Origin: Bacillota bacterium
GTDB taxonomy: Bacteria > Bacillota > Clostridia > Christensenellales > JAEXRW01
Direction: 5' to 3'
NCBI GenBank assembly: GCA_023454175.1
Contig: JAEXRW010000041.1
Coordinates: 138,431 to 202,430, forward strand
Length of the DNA stretch: 64,000 bases
Below the pieces are notes generated by a model. It was not told where the DNA came from. It saw nothing but the letters and a program-made list of their open reading frames with translations, and ran no database searches. The translations under genes were made by a program, and so were the position numbers. Positions 16,862 to 27,221 of the stretch are shown here, piece by piece (within the stretch, counting starts at the first letter, position 1; each line of letters begins with the position of its first letter).

Positions 16862-17187
16862 GCGTCGAGGGTACATTTCTATATTATACATATTAAATTT
16901 TGAATTTCAATACTTGATTTTTGGTTTTATCGCAGCGATAAAATGATCAGTTGCATTTTTACGCTCCGTTTCATGTTTATTATAACGCACATCCGCGCTG
17001 CTGTCTCATGGCATCTTCTGGTGTATGCCATATTTGGCTCGTCGTTCTCCATTCGATTATTGGATCACCCATTTCCTTGAATGGGTGCCCATCATGAAAT
17101 TCTCCTTCAATTTTCGATTTTTTATTTCCCGCCCCTTGGTTATGCTATACTAAATACGCATCATCGTGATATAAGGCAGGCTGAAAT
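16862..17187. other. Intergenic region
   Basis: 326 AT-rich bases between the divergent tRNA cluster and the DUF4364 gene. I see a -10-like TATACT near 17144 for the latter and no gene. Confidence 0.4.
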
Positions 17188-17712
17188 ATGAAATATCCGC
17201 GTCAGGGTCCGCAGGTCCATAAGCTTTTCCTTCTCTATGCCTTGCGTGCGCTCCACCCGCTGCCGCTCACCTTCACACAGCTCGAGCGCATCGCGGTGGG
17301 TTCGGACCATATGGACTATTTCTCCCTGAAGCAGGCGCTATCCGCCCTTTTGGAGGATGGCCTGGTCCGTTCGCAGGCGTCCCTCGCCGGCGATGCGCAC
17401 CTCATCACAGATGAAGGCGGCTCCCTCCTGGCCCAGTTCCAAAAGGAGATACCCGCATCCATGCGCGGCTGGATCGACCGCTTTGCGCGGGACAATAGGG
17501 AGAGCCTCGTCCGTTCCAGCCATTACATCGCCGATTACAGCAAGATCGCCGAAGGCCAGTACATGGTCTGCTGCCGGGCCGTGGAGGGCGGCCTGCACCT
17601 GATGGAGATCAATATAAATGTCGCCACCCGCGAACAGGCCGAGATCGTCTGCGCCAAATGGGTGGAGCACGCCCCCGCCGTCTACGCCGCCATCATGGAG
17701 AAACTGACGTGA
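17188..17712 (+). CDS. DUF4364 winged-helix-like protein
   Basis: 174 residues. A winged-helix start (LFLLYALRALHPLPLTFTQLERIAVG; YFSLKQALSALLEDGLV) is followed by the DUF4364 core with ITDEGGSLLAQFQKEIPASMRGWID and a C-terminal alpha/beta part. DUF4364 proteins occur widely in Clostridia and are taken as transcription regulators; targets are unknown. Monocistronic. Confidence 0.8.
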   Translation: MKYPRQGPQVHKLFLLYALRALHPLPLTFTQLERIAVGSDHMDYFSLKQALSALLEDGLVRSQASLAGDAHLITDEGGSLLAQFQKEIPASMRGWIDRFARDNRESLVRSSHYIADYSKIAEGQYMVCCRAVEGGLHLMEININVATREQAEIVCAKWVEHAPAVYAAIMEKLT

Positions 17713-17739
17713 TCGATCATCGTTGCATATCGTGTCGTT

Positions 17740-17952
17740 TCACCATGCTTTGGTCATGAGCCGCACGCCTTTCAGTGTGCCGCACATCGGGCACATCCAC
17801 ACGGTGTAGTCGCCTGTGAGCCCCACTCCCGGCGTCTTTACAAAACGTTTCTTTTCCTGTGGGTCGATGCATACGTAGAATTTGCTGCCGGGGTTCTCCA
17901 GGTCGTAATGGTTTGAGTGGCCGCAGAGGCATTTGATTTCAGTGATAGCCAT
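17740..17952 (-). CDS. Small zinc-ribbon-like protein
   Basis: 70 residues. Paired cysteines CLCG at the start and CPMCG near the end could hold one zinc ion, with a short beta segment between them (KFYVCIDPQEKKRF). The start at 17952 has GAGAGG upstream and is preferred over 17961. Convergent with the DUF4364 gene. Function unknown. Confidence 0.6.
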   Translation of the reverse strand: MAITEIKCLCGHSNHYDLENPGSKFYVCIDPQEKKRFVKTPGVGLTGDYTVWMCPMCGTLKGVRLMTKAW

Positions 17953-18534
17953 CCGGATCATCCTCTCATAGTGTATTTATATAACCCGTACCCACATTAT
18001 GTTTGGATACGTTATTATATGAACCCCGCAGCCCATCTTCGCATGGCTCCCCTGTTGGCGGGCTGGTGCCAAAGCGACCTTTTGTCGCTGGCGCCTGTGG
18101 GGTTTTCTCCACAAGGCACACTGTAATAGTGCTCAGCTTTCAATTGCCATTTCAATTCGATTGACGCCGTATGCGGCTTGAGGGAGTTCCCCTGGAGGGC
18201 CCACCGTAACTATTGACTTTTACGATCAACTGTCAACTCTTCAACTCTCAGCTTTCAACCCCCCCGCAGGGTAATTTTCAATTCTCAATTATCAATTTGC
18301 CCCCGCAGGGCGTTCCCTAATTCTCAATTCTCCATTTTCAATTCTCAATTATCAACTTGCCCCCGCAGGACGTTCCCTAATTCTCAATTCTCCATTTTCA
18401 ATTCTCAATTATCAACTTGCCCCCGCAGGACGTCCCTAATTCTCAATTCTCCATTTTCAATTCTCAATTATCAACTTGCCCCCGCAGGCCGTCCCCTAAC
18501 TCTCAACTCTCAACTCTCAACTTTCAACTCTCAA
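17953..18534. other. Intergenic region with hairpin repeat and tandem array
   Basis: About 580 bases without a gene. It contains a family-B type palindromic repeat (about 18038-18116) and a tandem array (18236-18535). Confidence 0.7.
18038..18116. repeat. Family-B type intergenic palindromic repeat
   Basis: Contains GGCTCCCCTGTTGGCGGG, a GGTGCCAAAGCGACC / GTCGCTGGCGCC hairpin and ends TGTGGGGTTTTCTCC. Related in layout to 61129-61180 and 63928-64000. Confidence 0.6.
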
Positions 18535-18535
18535 C
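18236..18535. repeat. Tandem repeat array, unit of about 60 bases
   Basis: At least three near-identical units of about 60 bases, plus degenerate edges, made of CCCCCGCAGGACGTTCCC followed by AATTCTCAATTCTCCATTTT-type short repeats. The array ends at the stop codon of the beta-propeller gene, so its last unit forms that gene's 3' end or leader for termination. Confidence 0.85.
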
Positions 18536-19413
18536 TAATCAACAATGGTCAGCCCTCTCGGCTCCCGTCCCGTCTTGATATGCCCCGCGTGCTTCCCTTT
18601 GAAGGTGATGGCCTCCACGCAGTCCTCTTCCATGTTGGAGCATAGGATCAGCCCCTCGTCCCCGCATATCTCGATATCGTCGATCATCCCGCTGCAGGGG
18701 AAATAGCCCTCCATCTCCATCGATGTGCAGTCCATGATGAAGATGCCGCCCGTATCCGCCACCGCCGCCTTCTTTCCGTGGTCGAAAAAGCGGATCACCC
18801 CGGGCATGATGCCCGCATCCAGCCGTTTGATGAGGTTGCCCTCCGGGTCGAAAAAGCTCACACAGCCGCTTTCCCCCTCAAAGGAGCATTGGTTCGAGCA
18901 GCACACCCTGCCGGTATCGCGGGAATAGGCCGCGTAATAACATGGCCCCTGGGGGTTCAGGATCACAGGTTCCCCGTTTGCCTCGGTCTTGATGATCGCG
19001 GCGTTGGCGCTCACCACGTTTGCCACGATCAGGCTGTGGTCATACGTGCTGATGCTGTTGGGGAATCCCCCGCATGGCATGCACCCCACCGAACTGAAAC
19101 TTTTGATATCCACCTTCCAGATGCAGTCGCATTCCCCGCAGCACACATACAGGTACCCCTCCGAGACGCAGATGTCTGTGGGATATTTGCCCACCATCGT
19201 GCTCCCCGTCTGCTTCCCGCGCGTGTCGGCCTTGATGATGGCATTGGCAAAGGAGGCGCATACATACAGCAGCCCTCCTTCAAATACCATGCGGCGCAGC
19301 CCCAGGGGTTTTGTCCCGTTGGATAGTGGGAACCGGTATAGCTCCTTCATCGTTTCAGTGCACAGTACCGAAATGGTATCCTCTCCGCTGTTGGCTGCAA
19401 GGATCAGTGCCAT
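18535..19413 (-). CDS. Beta-propeller (YVTN-like) protein
   Basis: 292 residues with repeated blade motifs, for example LLYVCASFANAIIKADTRGK, YLYVCCGECDCIWKVDIKSF and GCVSFFDPEGNLIKRLD, which give about six to seven blades. There is no signal peptide, so it is cytoplasmic; it is Cys-rich (about 17 Cys), unusual for a secreted YVTN protein but normal in an anaerobe's cytosol. No catalytic motif. Role unknown; probably a scaffold or ligand-binding propeller. No operon partner. Confidence 0.7.
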   Translation of the reverse strand: MALILAANSGEDTISVLCTETMKELYRFPLSNGTKPLGLRRMVFEGGLLYVCASFANAIIKADTRGKQTGSTMVGKYPTDICVSEGYLYVCCGECDCIWKVDIKSFSSVGCMPCGGFPNSISTYDHSLIVANVVSANAAIIKTEANGEPVILNPQGPCYYAAYSRDTGRVCCSNQCSFEGESGCVSFFDPEGNLIKRLDAGIMPGVIRFFDHGKKAAVADTGGIFIMDCTSMEMEGYFPCSGMIDDIEICGDEGLILCSNMEEDCVEAITFKGKHAGHIKTGREPRGLTIVD

Positions 19414-19628
19414 GCCGTTTTCCCGCCCTCATTCACTTCGCTGCGTTCTGTTCACAAACGCTCCGCCCGGGATGGTTCCGTTCGCAACGGTTCCGTCCGC
19501 AGACGGTTATTCTCTGCTGTCATTATATTGATGCAGGGATATAAGGGTGAGAGTATTTATCATGTTATATGCATGCTTTCATACTCGGCGAGCGCGAAGG
19601 GCACCGGCCAATAACCTACGTTCAAAGT

Positions 19629-19677
19629 CTCCCTTGCCTAAAGGGAGGTGGCAGCCGTCAGGCTGACGGAGGGATTC
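19629..19677. repeat. Family-A intergenic palindromic repeat, copy 2 (short)
   Basis: CTCCCTTGCCTAAAGGGAGG, then GGCAGCCGTCAGGCTGACGG, ending AGGGATTCG. The interior is shorter than in the copies at 8078 and 53711. It lies 5 bases from the stop of the giant kinase gene and may serve as its terminator. Confidence 0.85.
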
Positions 19678-19681
19678 GTCG

Positions 19682-22600
19682 CTAGGTGTCTATATGCAGG
19701 TCCGAAAATTCCATCGCCACCTTTTTGCCGATGCCGATCCCTTCCATCTGCGGCAGCTTGGCCAGCTTCTCGCCGTTGAGGATGGGCAGTTCAATGAAAA
19801 ATTCGCTTCCCTTCCCCGCCTTGCTGCTGAACCAGATCTTCCCCTGCATCAGTTCGATGAGCGCCTTGGTCAGGGAGAGGCCGATGCCCGTACCTTCGGT
19901 ATTTCGGGTCAATGAAGTGTTCACCTGGCGGAACCGGTCAAAGATCACGTTTTTCTTCTCCTCCGGGATCCCCTCCCCGTCGTCCCTCACGGAGATCTGC
20001 ACCCGGCTTTTGGTCTCCTTCAGCCCCACCCGGATATGCCCGCCCCGCTGCGTGTGCTTGATGGCGTTGGAGAGCAGGTTCAGCATCACCCGCTCCATCT
20101 TTTCGATGTCCATCGGGATGTAGAGGCTGGCCAGCCTGCTTTTGAATTCGATCTCGATGCCCGTCTTCCTCGCATAGTCCCTTACGGAATCTACCAGCTG
20201 CGATATGGCCTCCACCATGTCCGCAGGCTGGTAGTATGCCTTCATGTACCCGGCGTCGATTTTGGTGACGTCCAGCAGGTTCCCCACCAGCCGGTTCAGC
20301 CTGTAGGAATTCTGCGTAGCCGCGCCGATGAATTCCTTCAGTTTGGCCGGCTCATCCAGGTACAGGTTCATCAGCTCCAGTTGGATGAGGATCACCGAAA
20401 GCGGCGTCTTGAATTCATGGGATATGTTGGTGAAAAATTCCGTGACGAGCCGGTTTTTTTCATCTAGTTCGCTGGCGTGCCGTTTCAGCTTGATCTCCAT
20501 TTCCTTGCGCCCCGTCACATCCATATGCGTACCCAGGTATTTGGTGGGCTTTCCTGTCCGGTTGTAGATGATCTTGGCCTGCCCAAGTATCCAGATGAAA
20601 TGCCCGTCCGCCGTTTTCGCGCGGAATTCCACTTTGATCCGCTGGGCTTTCCCGTCGCATGCGTCCTGGTAAGCCTTATGCACATATCCGGCGTCGTCGG
20701 GGTGGATCAGTGCATCGAATGCAGCGGTTGCTTCCTTCGGGGACAGGCCCTCCATACCCAGCCGCTTCATCCATTCGTGGGAGTAGTAGGTCTCCCCCTT
20801 CTCCAGGTCCTGGATGAATGTGCCTTCCGATGAACCGTCGATGATCTCCAGGTATTCCTGTTCTTTTCTTTCCAGCTCGTTGGTATATCGTTTGAGTTCT
20901 CTCTCCATTATCTTGCTCTCGGTGATGTCCTGCGCCAGGATGGCGATATCCCCGTTCATCCGGACAACAACGCAACGGAGCCAGGTCGGTTTGGTCATGC
21001 TTTCCGAACCATATTCAGCCTCGAAGATGCGGGGTTCCCCCGTTCCCGCGGTGTGAATGTAGGCTTCAAGGAATGGCGTGCCGCGATGGCCGGGGAAAAG
21101 CTCTAGCAGCCTTTGCCCGATCACAGCCTTTGGATCGGTGCCGTTTATCCTCGCGACGGCGTCGTTCTCATAGATGCAGGTGAAATCGGTGATCTGCCCA
21201 TTTCCGTCGCGCACGGGCCGCAGGATGGTGAATCCGTCCGGTGAGATTTCCTGCGCCACGCGGAACTTCTCCTCACTTTTCCGTAGTGCCTCTTCCAACT
21301 TCTTGCTTTCGGTGATATCGATGGAAGAGCCGACGAAGCGGTCTTCGCCAAACGGCTGACCCGTATTGTGGAGCCAGCGGTACTGGCCGTCGGCGCGGCG
21401 GAAACGGCATTCATATATGTACGACTCACCACGGTCAAATGCGCCCTGATAAGCTGTGATGCAACTTGCCGCATCCTCCGGGTGAAGGAACCCTGCCCAT
21501 CCCATTCCGCGGATTGCGTCGAAATCAACGCCGAAGAAATCGAGGTAGTGCCTGTTGGTGAAGACGACCCCCTGGACATCGGTCTCCCAGATAAGCACCG
21601 GAGCAGCATCCGCCATCGTGCGAAACCTTTCGTCGGCCTCATGCAGCGCTTCCACGGCACGCGCTCGCTCTATGCGCGGGAAAACGCGGTCCGCTATTTC
21701 CTGCACCAGCCGGATTTCGTCCGTTCGCCAATCGCGCGGTTCCCTGCTCGTTACGGTGATGTTCGCTGTCCAGCGTCCTTCCCGCTGAAAGGGTACTGTT
21801 ACGAACGCGCCGAGTTGCAGTTTGGCGTAAGCCTCCGCGTCCGCGCGTTCGTCATGCGCGGTGTCGCCGACGATGACCGCTTCTCCGGCGCGGCCGGCGC
21901 GGCGAAATTCTTCACCAAAATAATCCGCCAGCCGGAATGTTTGCTTGAGGCTCGGAACGTCTGCGGAATTCCAGCCATGATGGATGGTGGCTTCGTTTTT
22001 GGCTTCGTCGACGTCAGCAAAGATGCAGGCTGATGCTTGCAGGTATTTGCCCAGCCGCTCGCCAACGGTTTGCATAATGTCATCCGGCGCGGTCAGCACG
22101 GATAAGTCCTTGCCTATTTCGTCTAGAATGGTAGCGTTCATCTCACGGCGTTTGCGCTGGGTTATATCGATAAACTGCTCCCCTACAAGCCCGTTGGGGT
22201 AGGAGAAAACGTTCACCTGGTACCAGCGGTCGGTGTCGTGGTTATAGTCTTCATAGTGCATCGGCTTTCCGCTTTTTACTACTTGATCAAACACATCAAA
22301 CCAATGTTGCTCCATCTCCGGAAATATATCCTTCAGTATTTTACCTTTAAAGTCGGCTATTCTGAGCCCGGTCTCCTTCTCAAAGGCGGGGGTGATCTGC
22401 ATGTAACGCAGATCGGCCACCCTTCCATTCTCATCGAACAGGGGTTCAAATACCACTAAGCCGTACTCGGCGTTTTCGAAGAGCGCCCGGTAGTTCTCCT
22501 CGCTCTCGCGCAACGCCGTCTCGACGCAGGCCCTCTCAACCGCAGCCCAAGTTCGTTCCGCGACTTCTACCGCCAGTTCCGCTTCCGTGTCTGTCCATTC

Positions 22601-25600
22601 GCGGGGGGTGCTCTGCACTATACAAAGAATACCGGTAAGTTTCCCGTTTTTTAGCACCGGCACGTCGAGATATGAAATCACCTTAAGCTGGATGCATAGC
22701 CGCCGGAGTTCCTCGTCAACCATGTCCGTTGTCTTTACGTCTGTGACAGTAAAGGGCTTGCCGGACTCCAGAAGGGATTTATGTATGGGAAGGCTCGCCA
22801 GCGGATACACCCCGGCAACTGACGGCAAATCGCCGCACGAGGCGTCCTGCCGTATAATTGCGTTATCATTTATAACTTCACAATAGTAGCATCTGTCCGA
22901 TTTTAAGTAGTCCATGGCCACACGGGTAACGGCGGTATGGATATCGGTCGGGTCAGATAATGGACGCAACGCGTCGCTCAGCTTGAGCAGGAAAGCCTGC
23001 CTCTCTTCGCTCGCCCGCAGCGCTTTGACCAGCCCCATTGCCTTTTTTTCAGATTCTTCTGCCCTTGCCCGTGTCACCGCCTCCCAGGTACGTTCCGCTG
23101 TCAGCTCTATTAGTGATATTTCCGTAGAAGTCCAGTGCTTTGGTTTATTATGGTGCGCACCAAAAGCCGCCACCCATTTGCCGCCCTTTATCAAACCCAG
23201 ACTCATGTTTGCTGCTGTCTGTATTGGATGAAAGGCGTTGCGCTCCTCTTCAGATAACCGATCGTCGGTGGATACATCATCGATGATTACAGGCAGCCCA
23301 GACTTATAGTGATCGACCGTAAATTGGCCGAAGTCCGCTGCATTCAGGGTGCACGCTAACGAAGGTACCCCGTTTACATAATCGCGGCTGATCACGCACA
23401 CTTTTTCATCGATTATATCCCCATACAAAACACGGCTTACACCAATATGTTCGCCGAGCACCCGGCAGGCAGTAAATTGTATTTGCACGGGGTCTTCAAT
23501 TGTTTTGAGCGCATCATCCAGTTTAAGTTGGAATGCCCGGCTCTCCCGCAGCGATCCTTCTTCCATTATCTTCTCGATCACATCCGCAGCCTGGTGCGAC
23601 AGTAAGTCTATTACTCGTAGTTCTTGTTCATCAAACTTATGCGGCGATTTATAATGCGTAGATATAATCCCGAGCAGGTCACCCGCCGCGCTGAAAATGG
23701 GAGTCGACTGAACGCATATAAGGCCCTCGCCTTTCATAAACCGGCGGTCCTCATCCCCGAATATTGGGCTGTGGGGCATGTCTTCTTCAATTATTCTAGA
23801 CTTGTCCTCCATAGCCTTTAAGCATACTGTCCTGTCCCCGAATATCCTTTTATAGCGCCGGATAAACTCTTCGCTGTATCCTTTATGCGATACTATCTCC
23901 AGCGTTTTTCCGTCATCTGATACCATCTGCATGTTGCCGCAATCCGCCCCCGTGAGAGATATCACGGCCTCTAAAATGTACTTATATACTGTGTCCGTGT
24001 CTGCATCTTTTATAAATCGGGAGCTTATGCCGTACAAAGTATTAAGGATATTTACTTCAGCAGCAAGGTCTACATTTAATTTTGCAAGCTGCTCCTCACT
24101 TTCCCGCAGCGTCTCCTCGGCCCGCTTGCGCTTGGTGATGTCCCGGAAAAAGGATACATTACCGCTTAAGTTACCCATTTTATCTCTGAGTACTTGCGCT
24201 TGGACATGGGTATATATCTCCCGCCCATCCTTGTGGTGATAGATTACTTCTCCTTCATAGAAATCATCCCGGAGCATCTTTTCGATTGCTTCGCTTCTGG
24301 ACGAATCGGGAACCACAGTACGGAAGATACCCGCGGAGTGCTTGCCGATCACCTCTTCCGCTTTCCATCCGAATAGCTGTTCAGCCGTTTTACTCCAATA
24401 TGTGATATTATAATTTTCGTCGGATGCAGTAATTGCATCGTGTACGCCGGAGAGCAGGCGCGCCTGGTAGGCCAGTTCCTCCTCAGCCTTCTTGCGCTCG
24501 GTAATGTCATGGTAAGTACAAATCACCCTGAAAACGTTGCCATCTTCCTTCAACAATGGCTCGGTGCTAACCAGCATCCACGTAATCTTCTCCGCCCCGG
24601 GATTTTGTACACCGACCAGTTCGTCCCTCACCGGCTTACCGGTTCTCAGCGCCTTCCCGACCAGGTACTCATCAGAGGACAGCAATCTGGAGTCCCGCCC
24701 GTAAATATTCCACCGGGTCCAATCCTGGCTATTCACATTATGGATATCCGATTCTCTAGTGAGTCCATACATCTGCATAAACGCTGGATTGACCACCAGA
24801 AACTTACCCGTCTTATCGACCAGCGCGACACCGGATTTAACGTTCTGGATAAGCACCCGAAACAGATCTTCGCTCTCCCGCAGCGCCTCCTCCATCTTCT
24901 TGCGCTCGGTGATGTCTATCCCGGCGCCGAGCATGTATCTTTGCCCACCGATCATGATTAGGTTAAAGCTGAAGCTTCCGACACATTTTTTTCCTGACCG
25001 TGTGGCATATTCAAGCTCCCATGCGTGCACCGAGCCGTTCTTCAGGACCTCCGAGAACATGCGTACCCGGCCTTCGGTGTCGAGCGAGATCTCCAGTTCA
25101 TCCGGTGTCTTTCCCATGGCCTCCCCACTGTTCAGTTCGAACATCCGCTCATAGGCTGCATTTACCTGCTCAATGGTGAGCTCCGGATACCTCATGAGGC
25201 ATATTGCATAAGGCGCGAGGGTATTGACCTTCATGTACCGCTCTTCGCTCTCCCGCAGCGCCTCCTCGGCCTGTATCAGTCTTGTGGCGTCTATTCCGAT
25301 CCCGCCTACGTATTTCCGGTTATTCGAATCTGTAAAGGGGAATTTGTAATTTAACCAGCAATATCTCCTTCCTTCCATGTCTGTCGAGTCTTCCATTAAC
25401 TGGTGCGTTCGTCCGGAATTTAATACATCAGCATCATTGGCCCTGAACATTTCAGCACTTTCTTTTGGCCAGAAATCGAAATCGGTCTTTCCATGCCAAT
25501 TGCCGGAGGGAATGAAACTCTTTTCATATGTTTTGTTCAGGTAAACATACCTGCCCTCTTCGTCTTTCAAAAAGACCAGGGAAGGGTTATGGTCCATCAG

Positions 25601-26821
25601 CGCGATCAAACGTTCCTTGGCTTCCTCGGCCTGCTTGCGTACAGTGATATCTGTTGTTACTGCAAATACCTTTAGAGCGTTTCCCCGTTCGTCGTATACG
25701 ATCTTGCCCCTGTTCTGCGTCCAGATGTAACCCGCATCCACCGTTTTGATCCGGTACTCCAGGTCAAACCGGGGCATCTTCCTGTCCATGGCATAATAAA
25801 CGGTATTCTCATAGCTCTGGTCATCAGGGTGAGCCAGGGTGCGTGTAAAGGCAAGGCGGTCTTCCTCGGGTACCAGGTCCAGGCCTAAGCGTTTGCTCCA
25901 TTTTTCCGAGCACTGTATGGTACCGGCCGCCAGGTCCACGATCCAACTCCCTTCGCAGGAGCCGTCCAGTATTTGAAGGTTTTCTTCCTCTTTCTTCTGC
26001 AACTCGATGGACTTGTGTTCCAGTTCCTCCTCCATCTTCTTCCGCTCGGTGATGTCATGGGCTATTGCGGTGGCTCCCATCGGCATTCCGTATTCATCCA
26101 CTGTGAAGTGGACGTCCAAAAGGGCGTATTTTATCCTTCCGTCCTTGGTCCTTACCGTATAGTCGATAATCGGGTCAGGTTTTTTTCCATTCAGCCATTG
26201 CCGGATTCTCTCCTGGAATACCATCGTGCTCTTTTCATCCAGGAGCTGGGAGGCGTCCATCGAGAGGAATTCTTCCCTGCTGTATCCCGTCAGATGGCAC
26301 ATTACGTCGTTTACCGAGGTGAACCGCTTCGTGCGGAAGTCTATTTCATAGATGCCCGCTGGGGCGTGTTTCACCAGTTCCCTGTATTTCGCCTCGCTCT
26401 CCCCGAGCGCCTCCTGCATCCTCTTTTGTTCCGTGATATCGCGGAAAAGCACGGCCACCTTCCTGCTGTCTCCATTGCCCACTTTGAAGGCGCTGACGTC
26501 ATACCATTTGTTCAGCGTTCGGGATTCATCTTCCGTACGGGCGGGTATCCCCGTCATTGCCACTGCGCCGTAGAATTCCAGCCAGTTCGCCTCCGGCTTG
26601 CCGAATACCTCGCTTGCCAGATGGCCCGCCGCATCCGGCAGGCCGCCCTGCCTGTTGAATGCCAGGTTGGTCTCGAGGTAGCGCCAGTCGATAGGCTTTC
26701 CGTTATCATCAAACAGCACGTCGATGACGCAGAATCCATCATCCATGGATTGGAAAAGCGCCTGGTAGCTCACATCGGTGTCTTTCCGTTCCGTCATGGG
26801 GTCATCCACACTGGTTATCAT
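19682..26821 (-). CDS. Giant soluble multi-PAS/GAF sensor histidine kinase
   Basis: 2379 residues with no membrane segment. PAS domains are marked by repeated DITERKK-type ends at about residues 130, 265, 395, 520, 640, 770 and 890. Three GAF domains follow (about 920-1080, 1095-1265, 1280-1440), then PAS (to 1570), GAF (1580-1725), three more PAS (to 1860, 1990, 2115), HisKA (about 2140-2210; phospho-acceptor H in NISHEFKTPLS) and HATPase (about 2250-2365; N-box NLLSNAIKH, DDGEGIPEE, GTGIGLSLT). All kinase motifs are intact. There is no receiver domain and no response regulator nearby, so it is an orphan. A GGGAGGAAG ribosome site supports the start. PAS linkers share near-identical DNA segments, consistent with growth by internal duplication. 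Confidence 0.93.
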   Translation of the reverse strand: MITSVDDPMTERKDTDVSYQALFQSMDDGFCVIDVLFDDNGKPIDWRYLETNLAFNRQGGLPDAAGHLASEVFGKPEANWLEFYGAVAMTGIPARTEDESRTLNKWYDVSAFKVGNGDSRKVAVLFRDITEQKRMQEALGESEAKYRELVKHAPAGIYEIDFRTKRFTSVNDVMCHLTGYSREEFLSMDASQLLDEKSTMVFQERIRQWLNGKKPDPIIDYTVRTKDGRIKYALLDVHFTVDEYGMPMGATAIAHDITERKKMEEELEHKSIELQKKEEENLQILDGSCEGSWIVDLAAGTIQCSEKWSKRLGLDLVPEEDRLAFTRTLAHPDDQSYENTVYYAMDRKMPRFDLEYRIKTVDAGYIWTQNRGKIVYDERGNALKVFAVTTDITVRKQAEEAKERLIALMDHNPSLVFLKDEEGRYVYLNKTYEKSFIPSGNWHGKTDFDFWPKESAEMFRANDADVLNSGRTHQLMEDSTDMEGRRYCWLNYKFPFTDSNNRKYVGGIGIDATRLIQAEEALRESEERYMKVNTLAPYAICLMRYPELTIEQVNAAYERMFELNSGEAMGKTPDELEISLDTEGRVRMFSEVLKNGSVHAWELEYATRSGKKCVGSFSFNLIMIGGQRYMLGAGIDITERKKMEEALRESEDLFRVLIQNVKSGVALVDKTGKFLVVNPAFMQMYGLTRESDIHNVNSQDWTRWNIYGRDSRLLSSDEYLVGKALRTGKPVRDELVGVQNPGAEKITWMLVSTEPLLKEDGNVFRVICTYHDITERKKAEEELAYQARLLSGVHDAITASDENYNITYWSKTAEQLFGWKAEEVIGKHSAGIFRTVVPDSSRSEAIEKMLRDDFYEGEVIYHHKDGREIYTHVQAQVLRDKMGNLSGNVSFFRDITKRKRAEETLRESEEQLAKLNVDLAAEVNILNTLYGISSRFIKDADTDTVYKYILEAVISLTGADCGNMQMVSDDGKTLEIVSHKGYSEEFIRRYKRIFGDRTVCLKAMEDKSRIIEEDMPHSPIFGDEDRRFMKGEGLICVQSTPIFSAAGDLLGIISTHYKSPHKFDEQELRVIDLLSHQAADVIEKIMEEGSLRESRAFQLKLDDALKTIEDPVQIQFTACRVLGEHIGVSRVLYGDIIDEKVCVISRDYVNGVPSLACTLNAADFGQFTVDHYKSGLPVIIDDVSTDDRLSEEERNAFHPIQTAANMSLGLIKGGKWVAAFGAHHNKPKHWTSTEISLIELTAERTWEAVTRARAEESEKKAMGLVKALRASEERQAFLLKLSDALRPLSDPTDIHTAVTRVAMDYLKSDRCYYCEVINDNAIIRQDASCGDLPSVAGVYPLASLPIHKSLLESGKPFTVTDVKTTDMVDEELRRLCIQLKVISYLDVPVLKNGKLTGILCIVQSTPREWTDTEAELAVEVAERTWAAVERACVETALRESEENYRALFENAEYGLVVFEPLFDENGRVADLRYMQITPAFEKETGLRIADFKGKILKDIFPEMEQHWFDVFDQVVKSGKPMHYEDYNHDTDRWYQVNVFSYPNGLVGEQFIDITQRKRREMNATILDEIGKDLSVLTAPDDIMQTVGERLGKYLQASACIFADVDEAKNEATIHHGWNSADVPSLKQTFRLADYFGEEFRRAGRAGEAVIVGDTAHDERADAEAYAKLQLGAFVTVPFQREGRWTANITVTSREPRDWRTDEIRLVQEIADRVFPRIERARAVEALHEADERFRTMADAAPVLIWETDVQGVVFTNRHYLDFFGVDFDAIRGMGWAGFLHPEDAASCITAYQGAFDRGESYIYECRFRRADGQYRWLHNTGQPFGEDRFVGSSIDITESKKLEEALRKSEEKFRVAQEISPDGFTILRPVRDGNGQITDFTCIYENDAVARINGTDPKAVIGQRLLELFPGHRGTPFLEAYIHTAGTGEPRIFEAEYGSESMTKPTWLRCVVVRMNGDIAILAQDITESKIMERELKRYTNELERKEQEYLEIIDGSSEGTFIQDLEKGETYYSHEWMKRLGMEGLSPKEATAAFDALIHPDDAGYVHKAYQDACDGKAQRIKVEFRAKTADGHFIWILGQAKIIYNRTGKPTKYLGTHMDVTGRKEMEIKLKRHASELDEKNRLVTEFFTNISHEFKTPLSVILIQLELMNLYLDEPAKLKEFIGAATQNSYRLNRLVGNLLDVTKIDAGYMKAYYQPADMVEAISQLVDSVRDYARKTGIEIEFKSRLASLYIPMDIEKMERVMLNLLSNAIKHTQRGGHIRVGLKETKSRVQISVRDDGEGIPEEKKNVIFDRFRQVNTSLTRNTEGTGIGLSLTKALIELMQGKIWFSSKAGKGSEFFIELPILNGEKLAKLPQMEGIGIGKKVAMEFSDLHIDT

Positions 26822-27221
26822 CTTTTGCTTCCTCCCGCTTGAAGGTGCATGGCAAGCGGCTCCGCATGTCTTGGTGGTGTAGTTGTAAGAACGCAGGATT
26901 CGTATGTATGATGGGTTTGTTTGTAGTGTAATTGGAATGCCTCAATGCTATTATATCGGCATTTCCGCCATAAAACGAAGGCTATTTTTGTCGAATCCTG
27001 TTGCTTTGATATGTATGCGGGTCGAAATGAGTTTCACCATTCAAAAGGGAAAGACGTGGGTTTCCACGCTCTGTTTCGTTCGATAATACTTGCTGCCTGT
27101 CCAGTCACCGTTGTTCAAAGCGATTCAGTACTTTTGCGTAACGCCTTTCTTCTCAGCAGTTCTATCTTTACATTCTTCCCACTAGTTATTTAGCAGTGTA
27201 AAAAAGAAAGAGGTGTGGAAC
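26822..27221. other. Intergenic region
   Basis: 400 bases between divergent genes (giant kinase and the S24-like gene). It must hold both promoters. No gene, RNA or repeat recognised. Confidence 0.4.
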
